60,042 bases of DNA from an uncultured Bacillota bacterium (GTDB lineage Bacteria; Bacillota_I; Bacilli_A; RF39; UBA660). The stretch spans positions 1 to 60,042 of the forward strand of contig CAMOYT010000004.1 of assembly GCA_946630315.1 (NCBI GenBank). Reading direction: 5' to 3'. The translations under genes were made by a program, and so were the position numbers. Positions 38,211 to 47,125 of the stretch are shown one piece after another. The notes beneath the pieces were generated by a model. The model was not told the DNA's origin, ran no database searches, and saw nothing but the letters and a program-made list of their open reading frames with translations. How positions within the stretch are numbered: the first letter of the stretch is position 1; every line of letters begins with the position of its first letter.

Positions 38211-40259
38211 TTATAATTCAAATTGTGAATTATATAAATCGGCATAAAAACCTTTTTTATTCATTAACTCTGTATGAGTTCCTTGCTCTACAATATTTCC
38301 TTCTTTCATGACTAATATTAAGTCTGCATTCTTAATTGTAGATAGTCTATGAGCAATAATAAAACTTGTTTTTCCTTCAGTTAATTTATCCATTGCTTTT
38401 TGAACTAGTTCTTCGGTACGTGTATCTACGTTTGATGTTGCTTCATCTAAGATTAGGAATGGAGCATCTTCAAGCATACCACGTGCTATTGTTATTAACT
38501 GTTTTTGTCCTAATGAGATATTATTGTTATCTCCTACTTCAGATGATAATCCTTTAGGAAGTGTTTTTATAAAGTGATCTATTCCTACAGTTTTACATAC
38601 TTCCCATATTCTTTCATCTGATACATTTTTTCTATTAAATTTTATATTATCTCTTATTGTTCCATCAAATAACCATGTATCTTGTAAAACCATAACAAAT
38701 AAATCATGAATGTTTTCTCTTTTTAATTGTTTTATTGATTTTCCATCTATTAAGATGTCTCCATCATTTATTTCATAGAACTTCATTAGTAAGTTTACCA
38801 TAGTTGTTTTTCCTGCTCCTGTTGGTCCTACTATTGCAATTTTTTGACCTGATTTTACATTAGCACTGAAGTTTTTAATAATTGTTCTATCTTCATTATA
38901 ACCAAATTTTACATTTTTAAATTCAACATTGCCTTTAATTTCTTTTACATTAACTTTTTCTTTTAATGATGATTCATCACTTAATTCTTTTTCATCCATA
39001 AATTCGAAGACACGCTCTGCAGCGGCGGCAATTGATTGAACTGTTGTTGCGGCTTGAGCAATTCTTGATAATGGATTAGTGAATAATCTTACATAGATCA
39101 TGAAGGCTACTATGACACCAAATGATGTTTTTCCATTCATTACAAGTAGTGCTCCTACAACACAAACAGCAACGTAACCGAAGTTTCCTATGAAGTGCAT
39201 TATTGGTTGCATTATTCCTGATAAGAATTGACTCTTTCTATTGCAATCATATAAGTTGTTATTAATTCTATCAAATTCCTTTAAGGCACTTTCTTCACCA
39301 TTGTATGCTTTTACTACGTTATGTCCTGAGTATATTTCTTCAATATGACCATTTAATTCTCCTAGTTCTTTTTGACGTCTTACAAAGTATTTTTGTGACT
39401 TTTTAAGAAGTATAAATGATAATATGAAGCCTATAATACTTGATAATATGGCAGTTAAGGCCATTACCCAATTTGTTACAAACATCATAACTATTGATCC
39501 TAGAAATAGAGTTATGTTTGCTACTAATGATGTTATTGTATTACTCATATTAATTCCTATTGTATCAACATCGTTAGTTACTCTTGATAAAATATCTCCT
39601 GTTTCATGAGAATCAAAGTATTTTAATGGTAATTTATTTATCTTTTTACTTATATTTTTTCTTAGATTTTTAGAATAACCTATTCCAACATATGCCATTA
39701 TTATTCCTTCAGCATAAGCTAATATTGAATTTAGTAAGTAAATTATACCTAATATTACAGATCTATATGTTAATTCATCTGTATCCATTTTAGGTTCAAT
39801 AAAGCTTTTTATGGAGTTAGGTATTTTATCTAATTTAACTAAGGCTTTTTCATTTATAGTTTCTTTATCCATAGTTAATAAAATATCAAAATATTTTACT
39901 TGATCTTCTCTAGTTATTTCTATTTTTTTATATTTAAATGTATTGAATATTTCTAATTTTTCTTCTTGTGTTAATTCTTTATAATTTTCTATATTATTTA
40001 TTTTTGTAATATTTGCATGTTTATAGATTTCTTTATTTAGTTTTTCAATGTTTTCTGTACGTGGCTTAATACCTTCAGTAATTACATCTGTTACATCTGC
40101 TAATTTATTTGGTGCTACTGTTGATAATATAGCTGCTACTATAGCAAATATTACAGCAATTACTAATAGATATTTCCATTTATTTAGATTTTTGAAAAGA
40201 CGAATTAAGGTACCTTTTAAATCATTTACTTTTTCTACTTCACGTTGTGGTCTAGGCAT
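38211..40259 (-). CDS. ABC exporter half-transporter, degenerate signature (subunit B)
   Basis: A 682-residue TMD-NBD protein forming a heterodimer with the upstream gene. After the first helix (about 31-50) a long outside loop of about 120 residues precedes the second helix, as in YheH-like subunits. The NBD has Walker A VGPTGAGKTTMVNLL, Q-loop VLQDTWLFDG, signature ISLGQKQLITIARG (LSGGQ changed to SLGQK), Walker B FLILDEATSNVDTRTE with the catalytic Glu kept, and switch IIAHRLSTI. ATG 40259 overlaps the partner stop in ATGCCTAG (8 nt). It exports lipids or drugs in related systems (LmrCD, TM287/288); the substrate is unknown. Confidence 0.93.
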   Translation of the reverse strand: MPRPQREVEKVNDLKGTLIRLFKNLNKWKYLLVIAVIFAIVAAILSTVAPNKLADVTDVITEGIKPRTENIEKLNKEIYKHANITKINNIENYKELTQEEKLEIFNTFKYKKIEITREDQVKYFDILLTMDKETINEKALVKLDKIPNSIKSFIEPKMDTDELTYRSVILGIIYLLNSILAYAEGIIMAYVGIGYSKNLRKNISKKINKLPLKYFDSHETGDILSRVTNDVDTIGINMSNTITSLVANITLFLGSIVMMFVTNWVMALTAILSSIIGFILSFILLKKSQKYFVRRQKELGELNGHIEEIYSGHNVVKAYNGEESALKEFDRINNNLYDCNRKSQFLSGIMQPIMHFIGNFGYVAVCVVGALLVMNGKTSFGVIVAFMIYVRLFTNPLSRIAQAATTVQSIAAAAERVFEFMDEKELSDESSLKEKVNVKEIKGNVEFKNVKFGYNEDRTIIKNFSANVKSGQKIAIVGPTGAGKTTMVNLLMKFYEINDGDILIDGKSIKQLKRENIHDLFVMVLQDTWLFDGTIRDNIKFNRKNVSDERIWEVCKTVGIDHFIKTLPKGLSSEVGDNNNISLGQKQLITIARGMLEDAPFLILDEATSNVDTRTEELVQKAMDKLTEGKTSFIIAHRLSTIKNADLILVMKEGNIVEQGTHTELMNKKGFYADLYNSQFEL

Positions 40260-42012
40260 TTTGTAATTCCTCCTCACTTAATTGAGAAAGTGCTATTTCT
40301 TTATATATAGGACAATTTTTTAGTAATTCTTTATGTGTTCCTATTCCTACACATTCTCCTTTATCTAATACTACTATTTTATCTGCATTCATAATTGTTC
40401 CAATTCTTTGGGCTACAATTAAGCAAGTAGCATTTTTAGTATATTTCTTTAACTCTTTTCTTAATGTTGAATCTGTCTTATAGTCTAGTGCTGAGAATGA
40501 ATCATCAAAAATATAAATTTCTGGGTCTCTTGCGATTGCTCTAGCTATTGATAATCTTTGTTTTTGACCACCTGATATATTTGTTCCTCCACGAGCTATA
40601 TGTGATTTATATGTATCATCCATTTTTTCTACAAATTCTTTTGCTTGAGCAACTTCTATTGCTTTCTTAATTTCATTTAGAGTTGCTTTTTTCTTTCCAT
40701 TATCTCCATATGAGACATTTTCTTCTACTGTTCCAGTAAACATTACAGCAGTTTGAGGAATGTAACCTATTCTATTATTTAATGATTTTAGGTCATATTC
40801 TTTTACATTGATTCCATCTACTTTTACTTCTCCATCAGTTGCATCATATAATCTTGGTACTAAATTTATTAAAGTAGACTTACCACTACCAGTTGAACCG
40901 ATAAAAGCTATTGTTTCTCCTCTGTTTGCTGTAAAAGATATATCTTTTAAGACATATTCATCAGCATCTGGATATTTGAAACTTACATTATTAAATTCAA
41001 TTGTACCTTTTTCTTTTGTTTCTCCTTTAAAAATACCTGATTTTATATTTACTTCTTCATCTAATACTTCATTAATACGATTAGCTGATACTCTAGCTCT
41101 TGGTAATATCATAAATATCATTGTTAACATTAAGAATGACATAATTACTTGTATACCCCAAGATGAGAAGACAACCATATTAGAGAATGTTGTTAATTTA
41201 TTCATCATAGTACTATTAATAATGATAATTGCACCTACTACATATATTCCTAAATGTTGGAAATGCATAACAAAATTCATAATTGGATCCATTAAAGCAA
41301 AAGTTCTTGTTACTTTTAGATGGATTTTTGTTATTTCATCGTTTACTTTATCAAATCTTGATTGTTGGAACTTTTCTGCATTAAAAGCTCTTATTACTCT
41401 TATTCCTGTGATGTTTTCTCTTGTGACTCCATTTACGTTATCAGTTAATTTTTGAATTTTAGCAAATCTTGGAGTTACTATCATTATAATTATTAAGTTT
41501 GTTACTACTATTATTACTACTCCAATTGCTGTTACCATACTTAGTTCAGCACTCTTGCCTATTATTTTCATTAATGCCCATATAGCCATAATTGGTGATT
41601 TAATTATTAATTGTAATCCCATTGCTAAAAGCATTTCTATTTGTGTTACATCGTTAGTTGTTCTTGTTATTAAACTACTTGTGTGGAATTTCTTAATTTC
41701 AGTAAGACCGAAGTCTTCAACTTTCTTAAATAGTAGTCTTCTTAGTGTTCTTGAGAATCTTGCAGATAATAGTGAGCTAAAATAACCTACTGCTATAGTA
41801 CAAAATAGGCTACCAAAAGCACATGCCATCATATGAGCTCCGGCTATTAATATTTCACTCATTTTACTGCCATCTGTTTGAACTAAAATAGTGATATCAC
41901 TCATATATTCTGGCATTTTAAGGTCTAAATATACAGAGAATATTACTAATAATGAAACTATTAATACTATCATGAGATCTTTTTTAGTTAGATTTTTAAA
42001 TAGTTTTATCAT
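40252..42012 (-). CDS. ABC exporter half-transporter, degenerate Walker B (subunit A)
   Basis: A 586-residue TMD-NBD protein with six TM helices. The NBD has Walker A IGSTGSGKSTLINLV, the canonical signature NISGGQKQRLSIARA, but Walker B ends IYIFDDSFSALD, with Asp where the catalytic Glu stands in active sites. Together with the altered signature of its partner this creates one inactive and one active ATP site, as in LmrCD/YheIH-type heterodimers. Its SD (AGGAGG) is inside the last codons of marR, where it overlaps by 17 nt, so expression is tied to the regulator. Confidence 0.94.
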   Translation of the reverse strand: MIKLFKNLTKKDLMIVLIVSLLVIFSVYLDLKMPEYMSDITILVQTDGSKMSEILIAGAHMMACAFGSLFCTIAVGYFSSLLSARFSRTLRRLLFKKVEDFGLTEIKKFHTSSLITRTTNDVTQIEMLLAMGLQLIIKSPIMAIWALMKIIGKSAELSMVTAIGVVIIVVTNLIIIMIVTPRFAKIQKLTDNVNGVTRENITGIRVIRAFNAEKFQQSRFDKVNDEITKIHLKVTRTFALMDPIMNFVMHFQHLGIYVVGAIIIINSTMMNKLTTFSNMVVFSSWGIQVIMSFLMLTMIFMILPRARVSANRINEVLDEEVNIKSGIFKGETKEKGTIEFNNVSFKYPDADEYVLKDISFTANRGETIAFIGSTGSGKSTLINLVPRLYDATDGEVKVDGINVKEYDLKSLNNRIGYIPQTAVMFTGTVEENVSYGDNGKKKATLNEIKKAIEVAQAKEFVEKMDDTYKSHIARGGTNISGGQKQRLSIARAIARDPEIYIFDDSFSALDYKTDSTLRKELKKYTKNATCLIVAQRIGTIMNADKIVVLDKGECVGIGTHKELLKNCPIYKEIALSQLSEEELQNA

Positions 42013-42436
42013 ATTTCCTCCTTATATTTTCTTTCATTTTTTCTAGTGTTAATAAAAATAAATCTATTTCTTCTTGTGATATATCTTTTAGAGCTGTTTC
42101 TTCTATACTTTTTACTTTCTTTTTACCTAAGTTGTAGCACTTTATGGCACTATCTTCTATTTCTATTACTTTAGTTCTAGTATCTATTTTTGATGCTACT
42201 CTTTTTATTAAACCATTCTTTTCCATAGTTCCTAGAACACCTGAAGTAGTTGCTCTTGTAAGATTAAGTGATTTTTCAATATCTTTTTGATAGACATCTT
42301 TGTCTCTGTTTTTAATAAGATATTTTATTATTAAATATTGTGTTGTTGAAATACTATTTGATTCATTAGTTATTAGTTCTTTTGTTATTAAACCTTGAAA
42401 CTTTTTGATTTCAAATAATACTGATTTATCTTTCAT
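41996..42436 (-). CDS. MarR family transcriptional regulator
   Basis: A 146-residue winged-helix repressor. The core is DVYQKDIEKSLNLTRATTSGVL, then GTMEKNGLIKRVASKIDTRTKV (wing, with the conserved D-x-R). Helices at both ends form the dimer interface. I use ATG 42436, which is 5 nt after GGTGGT; the ATG at 42448 lies before that SD. It leads the operon with both ABC exporter genes, so it probably controls export in response to a toxic compound or lipid. The last codons carry the SD for the first ABC gene. Confidence 0.9.
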   Translation of the reverse strand: MKDKSVLFEIKKFQGLITKELITNESNSISTTQYLIIKYLIKNRDKDVYQKDIEKSLNLTRATTSGVLGTMEKNGLIKRVASKIDTRTKVIEIEDSAIKCYNLGKKKVKSIEETALKDISQEEIDLFLLTLEKMKENIRRKYDKTI

Positions 42437-42448
42437 TTTAACCACCAT

Positions 42449-42495
42449 AGTCTATTATATTACTTCTATTGAAATTGTCAATTACCTAACAATTT
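42449..42495 (-). promoter_or_regulatory. marR-ABC operon promoter with candidate operator
   Basis: Minus strand TTGACA, 16-nt spacer and TATAAT, followed by the SD GGTGGT. TTGTTAGGTAATTGACAA overlaps the -35 and is a partial palindrome (TTGT...ACAA), a plausible MarR site. Confidence 0.5.
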
Positions 42496-42502
42496 TTTAA
42501 TT

Positions 42503-42530
42503 AAAAAAAATAAGATGTTTCCATCTTATT
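42503..42530 (-). terminator. Terminator of the yugP gene
   Basis: Minus strand ATAAGATG (42529-42522), loop GAAA, CATCTTAT (42517-42510), then T's. Confidence 0.88.
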
Positions 42531-43206
42531 AGTCTCTTCGTGTAAACATAAGTATTAATCTTACTATTTCTATTAGAGTTGATGCAACGCTTGCGACATA
42601 TGTTAAGGCAGCGGCTGTTAGCATTGTTCTTCCTTGCTTATATTCTTTTTCATCTAATATATTATATTCTTTTATCTTTTTTAAAGCTCTAGATGATGCG
42701 TTAAATTCTACTGGAAGAGTTACTATTTGGAATAGTAAAATAACTAATTCAAAGATAATACCTAGCCATATTAAGTCTATTAATTGTGCAAGACAACCTA
42801 TTAATATAGCTATATAACCTAGTTTTGATGCTAAATTAACAAATGGTACTAATCCATGTCTAATACGTAAGAATAAGTATCCTTTTTTATCTTGAATTGC
42901 ATGTCCACATTCATGGCAAGCTACTGCAACAGCAGCAATTGATGCTTCGTGATAATTATTAGTAGATAATCTTACTGTTTTAGTTTTTGGATCATAATGA
43001 TCTGATAAATATCCTTCTACTTCTTCTATTTTTACATTTTTTAAATCATTTTTATCTAACATTAATCTTGCTGCTTCTTTTCCAGTAAGATTTTTCTTAT
43101 TTTTTACTTTACTATATTTACTGTAGGCTGCTTTTATATAACCTTGTGATGCTAAAACAATAATTAAAGCTATTATAGTTAATCCATATACTATAAATAA
43201 GTCCAT
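42529..43206 (-). CDS. YugP-like membrane zinc metallopeptidase
   Basis: A 225-residue membrane protease. It starts with a helix (residues 4-24), then has VRLSTNNYHEASIAAVAVAC and the HExxH zinc motif ACHECGHAIQD (His-Glu-Cys-Gly-His, near residue 98). Helices around 120-165 and a last one at 195-220 follow, and LPVEFNASSRALKKI supplies the third, conserved Glu-containing region. This matches the YugP family of Firmicutes; targets are unknown. SD AGGAGGT lies before ATG 43206. It is transcribed alone. Confidence 0.93.
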   Translation of the reverse strand: MDLFIVYGLTIIALIIVLASQGYIKAAYSKYSKVKNKKNLTGKEAARLMLDKNDLKNVKIEEVEGYLSDHYDPKTKTVRLSTNNYHEASIAAVAVACHECGHAIQDKKGYLFLRIRHGLVPFVNLASKLGYIAILIGCLAQLIDLIWLGIIFELVILLFQIVTLPVEFNASSRALKKIKEYNILDEKEYKQGRTMLTAAALTYVASVASTLIEIVRLILMFTRRD

Positions 43207-43251
43207 GTTTATACCTCCTAAACAATATAAATTATATCATATTTTTGACTA

Positions 43252-43277
43252 AGAAAAAAGTGATATAAAAATATCAC
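43252..43277 (-). terminator. Terminator of murC
   Basis: Minus strand GTGATAT, loop TTTT, ATATCAC, then TTTTTTCTT. Confidence 0.88.
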
Positions 43278-43290
43278 ATTATTTCACATT

Positions 43291-44592
43291 TTATAATAAT
43301 TCTTTAAAACCACTAATTAAATGAGAGTTATCAGCACATCCCATAAATACTACTACATTTCCTTTTTCTTTTAATAACTTATCAATTGTTTCTTCTTCTA
43401 CCATTTCACCATTTGGTATTTTATCTATTATTAAATGAGATGATACACCTGGATAATCTTCTTGTTTTTCTCTATTTGCTGATACTTCTGTCATATATAC
43501 TTTATCTGCTACTTGTAAGGCATCAATAAATTCATTTGTAAAGTCTTTGGTTCTTGAATAAGTATTTGGTCTAAATACTACTACTATTTTACTATTAGGA
43601 TATTTTTGCTTTACTCCTTCTAATGTTACTTTAATTTCTGTAGGATGATGGGCATAATCATCTATAATTGTTGTGGTTCCTACTACTTCTGTTTCCATTC
43701 TTCTTTTAGCATTTACAAATGTTTCTAAGGCTCTATGTATTTGTTCATATGATAGACCTATTTCTTTACAAAAAGTTATTGCTGATGTTGCATTTGCTAC
43801 CATATGTTTTCCAAATAATGGTATATCAAAATTTCCATATAATTCATTATTTATATATACATCAAAGATTGAGCCATCTTCTTTTAATTCTAGATTTTTA
43901 ATTACAACATCATTATTTTCATTAAAACCATAGAATAATACTTTAGTATTATAGTTTATCTTTCTAGTTTCTTCATTATCTCCATTGGCTATTACTAATT
44001 CTTTTGTTTGATTAGCAAATATTTCAAAGGTATTTCTGATATCATCTATATCTTTGTAACATTCCATATGTTCTTTTTCAATATTTGTAATTATTGAGTA
44101 AGTTGGATGGTAGGCAGTAAAATGACGATTAAATTCATCTGATTCTACTACATAATATTCATTGTCTCTTGATACTTTTCCGTCTCCTGCTCCTATGAAG
44201 TAATTGCAACCAATTGTTTCTTCTAATATATGTCTAATCATTGAGCAAGTAGATGTCTTTCCATGAGTACCACTGACACCGATTGTTTTAAATTCTTTTA
44301 TGACATCTTGCATTATTTCATTATATTTTTTTATAGTTAGACCTAGTTTTTTTACTCTTTGCATTTCTGGATGATCTTCTTTGAAAGCAACTGAATATGT
44401 TACAATCGTATCTTTATCTATTTCATGGTTATTATCATAATAAATTTTTATATTTCTATCATCTAGACCTTTTTGAGTAAATTTATAGTCTTTAGCATCA
44501 TCATAACCTGATACTTCATTACCTAAATCACATAGAATTTGAGCTAATGTAGACATTCCAGTACCTTTAATTCCTATACAATAATATTTCAA
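43291..44592 (-). CDS. murC: UDP-N-acetylmuramate-L-alanine ligase
   Basis: Adds L-Ala to UDP-MurNAc, an early cytoplasmic step of peptidoglycan synthesis, so the cell has a wall. The 433-residue product shows the MurC N-terminus YYCIGIKGTGMSTLAQIL, the ATP loop GVSGTHGKTSTCSMI, ESDEFNRHF, the domain boundary AKRRMETEV, IDDYAHHPTEIKVTL and VFRPNTYSRTK. I prefer the TTG start at 44592 (MKYYCIGIKG...), which sits 4 nt after the SD GAAGTGAT; the GTG at 44601 lies inside that SD. It stands alone, away from other mur genes. Confidence 0.94.
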   Translation of the reverse strand: MKYYCIGIKGTGMSTLAQILCDLGNEVSGYDDAKDYKFTQKGLDDRNIKIYYDNNHEIDKDTIVTYSVAFKEDHPEMQRVKKLGLTIKKYNEIMQDVIKEFKTIGVSGTHGKTSTCSMIRHILEETIGCNYFIGAGDGKVSRDNEYYVVESDEFNRHFTAYHPTYSIITNIEKEHMECYKDIDDIRNTFEIFANQTKELVIANGDNEETRKINYNTKVLFYGFNENNDVVIKNLELKEDGSIFDVYINNELYGNFDIPLFGKHMVANATSAITFCKEIGLSYEQIHRALETFVNAKRRMETEVVGTTTIIDDYAHHPTEIKVTLEGVKQKYPNSKIVVVFRPNTYSRTKDFTNEFIDALQVADKVYMTEVSANREKQEDYPGVSSHLIIDKIPNGEMVEEETIDKLLKEKGNVVVFMGCADNSHLISGFKELL

Positions 44593-44639
44593 GTTTATCA
44601 CTTCCCTATTAATATAAATTATACTAGAATACAGTTTTC

Positions 44640-44668
44640 TTGTAAAGAAAGGAATAAATGATTATAAT
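44640..44668 (+). promoter_or_regulatory. Promoter of the DHH phosphoesterase gene
   Basis: TTGTAA (44640-44645), 17 nt, TATAAT (44663-44668), then 5 nt to the SD AGGAGATGAT and ATG 44688. Confidence 0.6.
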
Positions 44669-44687
44669 AATACTAGGAGATGATTTT

Positions 44688-45542
44688 ATGAAGTATTTTA
44701 TATTAGGTCATGCTAATCCAGATGTTGATTCTATTGTTAGTGGAATACTTATGGAAAAATTACTTAAAGATGATGTTGATAATGTTAAATTTATAATTCC
44801 TGATAAAAAAATTGATGATAATACTAGAGAAATACTTGGTAATTATGGCATTAATGTAGACGATTACTTAGGAGATATTGAAGCTGGTAAATATATCTTA
44901 GTTGATCATCATCAAGATGATAGAATTAATGAAGATGATGTTATTGCAGTATATGATCATCATCCATATGATGATAGAAGTGATATTGAATTATATTTAA
45001 ATGAGGATGTATCTTCTACTGCTTCTTTAATATGTCAAAATGATGAGGCAATGTTTTCTAAAAAAGATATTGAACTTGCTGTTTTAGCTACTTATGTTGA
45101 TACTGTTGCCTTTCATTCTACTAGAAGTAAGGATGATGATTATACTTGGTGTTTAAATATGATAAATAAATATAATATAGATGAAGATAAGCTTATTAAT
45201 AATAGTATTACTTATACTGATTTGGAACAAGAAAATGTTGCTTTTAATGGTTTTAAAGCTTATAACTATAAAGATAAGAAAATAGAAAGTAGTTATTTAC
45301 AAGTACATCATGATGAGGATATTACAAAATATGTTGATATATTAAATGATTATTTTAAAGAAAAAGACTTAGATTATTATGTATTTATAGTTCATGATAT
45401 GGATGAGTTTAAAACAGTTGTATATTTATATCATGGTGGATCCATTATTAAGATGAGATACGATGAATATACTTCACGTGGTAGTACTATTATTCCTGAA
45501 GTATTTGAACTTATTGATAATGAAAATAAGAAGACTATTTAG
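44688..45542 (+). CDS. DHH-DHHA2 family phosphoesterase (manganese inorganic pyrophosphatase-like)
   Basis: A 284-residue protein of the DHH superfamily. The first metal motif is ILGHANPDVDSI (residues 4-15), ILVDHHQDD and VYDHHPYDD supply the DHH-type centre, and VLATYVDTVAFHSTRS follows. Near the end, EYTSRGSTIIPEVFELI matches the SRK-x-x-x-x-P element of the DHHA2 domain in family II pyrophosphatases, though the second Lys is not kept. It hydrolyses pyrophosphate or a related phosphoanhydride. ATG 44688 is chosen by its SD AGGAGATGAT; the first ATG at 44658 lies in the promoter. Confidence 0.83.
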   Translation: MKYFILGHANPDVDSIVSGILMEKLLKDDVDNVKFIIPDKKIDDNTREILGNYGINVDDYLGDIEAGKYILVDHHQDDRINEDDVIAVYDHHPYDDRSDIELYLNEDVSSTASLICQNDEAMFSKKDIELAVLATYVDTVAFHSTRSKDDDYTWCLNMINKYNIDEDKLINNSITYTDLEQENVAFNGFKAYNYKDKKIESSYLQVHHDEDITKYVDILNDYFKEKDLDYYVFIVHDMDEFKTVVYLYHGGSIIKMRYDEYTSRGSTIIPEVFELIDNENKKTI

Positions 45543-45553
45543 TCTTCTTTTTT
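45528..45553. terminator. Bidirectional terminator
   Basis: AAGAAGACT (45528-45536), loop ATTT and AGTCTTCTT (45541-45549), then T's. The convergent genes overlap by 8 nt within it. Confidence 0.85.
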
Positions 45554-46446
45554 AGTATTTTATTAATATCCGATATTATTATATCTGTATTACTCTGTTG
45601 AGGACTATATATCTTAGCATTTGCTTCATATATAGTTATTAGTTTATCATCATCTACTATTATTTCTTCCATCATTTTTTCGGTATTCATTTCTCTTACT
45701 TTTTCAAATGTTTCAAAGTCATATATTTCTAATTTTGAATTAAAATATTTACCATATGAAGATGAGATTATTAAATATTTTTTGTTGTTTTCTTCATCTT
45801 CATAGAATGTTATACCTTGAACAAATCCAGTTAGTTGCAATTTTGTATAGTTTGATGTATCAATCATTCCATCATCATTTATATTATATTCTTTAATTAT
45901 AGTGTTATCTTTTGTATTAAAATTACCAAGATATAGTTTATTATCATTATAAGTAATATAAGCAGCGGAACAGTTTCCAAAAATATTGTCTAATTCACTA
46001 CCTACATAAATATTTTTATATTTACTCTTTGTTATTTTATGATGTCCTAGTATTTCTTCTTTATCATAGGCAGATATGGTTCCATTTGTATCTGTTATCC
46101 AGATATTTTCATGTATTGGATCATATGTTATTCCACCTACGTGTGAATATGTATCTAGTTCTTTAATTGTATATCGTTTTAATTCTTCATCTAAGATGTA
46201 TATGATTGATTTATTATTATGATTACTATCATAGGCTGATATTAAATACTTATCATCTACTTTGCATAATCCTTGTAATACATAATCTTCTAAGTCATCT
46301 ATATTTTGTTCTTGTTCTATAGTTGATGCAAATTCTTGCGAGGTAACTATTTTATTGCATATATTATAGGAAGATATGGTTAATATAAATATAGTTGAAT
46401 ATATTTTAATATTTCTTATTAATTCTTGCTTTGTAATATTAACCAT
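45535..46446 (-). CDS. Membrane-anchored, propeller-like extracytoplasmic protein
   Basis: A 303-residue protein of unknown function. A hydrophobic segment at residues 13-30 (IYSTIFILTISSYNICN) anchors or exports it. The rest is beta-rich with regular repeated strands such as YLISAYDSNHNNKSIIYIL, GGITYDPIHENIWITDTNG and QGITFYEDEENNKKYLII, which resemble propeller blades. The ATG at 46446 is only 0 nt from GGAG, too close for a normal SD, so the true start may be slightly downstream. It lies 12 nt after queH on the same strand. Confidence 0.65.
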   Translation of the reverse strand: MVNITKQELIRNIKIYSTIFILTISSYNICNKIVTSQEFASTIEQEQNIDDLEDYVLQGLCKVDDKYLISAYDSNHNNKSIIYILDEELKRYTIKELDTYSHVGGITYDPIHENIWITDTNGTISAYDKEEILGHHKITKSKYKNIYVGSELDNIFGNCSAAYITYNDNKLYLGNFNTKDNTIIKEYNINDDGMIDTSNYTKLQLTGFVQGITFYEDEENNKKYLIISSSYGKYFNSKLEIYDFETFEKVREMNTEKMMEEIIVDDDKLITIYEANAKIYSPQQSNTDIIISDINKILKKKTK

Positions 46447-46458
46447 CTCCTCTCATAA

Positions 46459-47052
46459 TTATTTTATTTTTGAAAAAATGCAGCCACAGTAGTCTTGACG
46501 ATATAGTCCATATTCTTTTGATAAGACTATACTTCTTTTATATCCTTCTTTTTTCTTAAAATCAGAATATAAATATGTTGGAGTATATTCATTATTTAAC
46601 CTTTCCCCTATTTCATTTAACCAATCTACTCTCTTATGTGGAGATAGAGTTAGTGTTGTACAAAAATATGGATAATTTAATTCTTCGGCTATTCTTGCTG
46701 TTTCTTCTAGTCTTAAATTATAACATTTGTAGCAACGTTTTCCTCTTTCTGGTTCATTCTCTAATCCTTTAGATATTTCTAAGAATTTTTCTTTGTCATA
46801 GTTTCCTTCTATTAAATCTATTTTATATTTAGGTTTTACTATACTTATTAATTTTTTTATTTCTTCTATTCTTTTATCATATTCTTCTTTACTTGTAATA
46901 TTAGGATTATAATAAAATATTGTTATTTTAAAATGATTGGCTATTCGTTCAAGTACTGCACTACTACATGGAGCGCAACAGGCATGTAATAGTAATTTAG
47001 TACCTTCTTTTATATTAGATATTTGTTCTTCCATTAGTTTATCATAATTCAT
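46459..47052 (-). CDS. queH: Epoxyqueuosine reductase QueH
   Basis: QueH performs the last step of queuosine synthesis on tRNA. The 197-residue product is the normal size for the iron-sulfur type (former DUF208). It has LLHACCAPCSSAVLERI near the start (the CC-x-x-C set), GKRCYKCYNLRLEETARIA in the middle, TTLTLSPHKR, and YCGCIFS at the end, so the conserved cysteines are all in place. GGAAGTGAT with ATT before ATG 47052 is the SD. No other que genes are nearby, so the cell may scavenge queuine precursors. Confidence 0.94.
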   Translation of the reverse strand: MNYDKLMEEQISNIKEGTKLLLHACCAPCSSAVLERIANHFKITIFYYNPNITSKEEYDKRIEEIKKLISIVKPKYKIDLIEGNYDKEKFLEISKGLENEPERGKRCYKCYNLRLEETARIAEELNYPYFCTTLTLSPHKRVDWLNEIGERLNNEYTPTYLYSDFKKKEGYKRSIVLSKEYGLYRQDYCGCIFSKIK

Positions 47053-47098
47053 AATATCACTTCCAAATCATGCTTATTATATCATATTTTTCATTATA

Positions 47099-47125
47099 AA
47101 AGAAGACTATTCATTATAGTCTTCT
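47099..47125 (-). terminator. Terminator of the XRE-membrane gene
   Basis: Minus strand AAGAAGACTAT, loop AATG, ATAGTCTTCTT, then TTAT. It overlaps the last codons. Confidence 0.78.
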
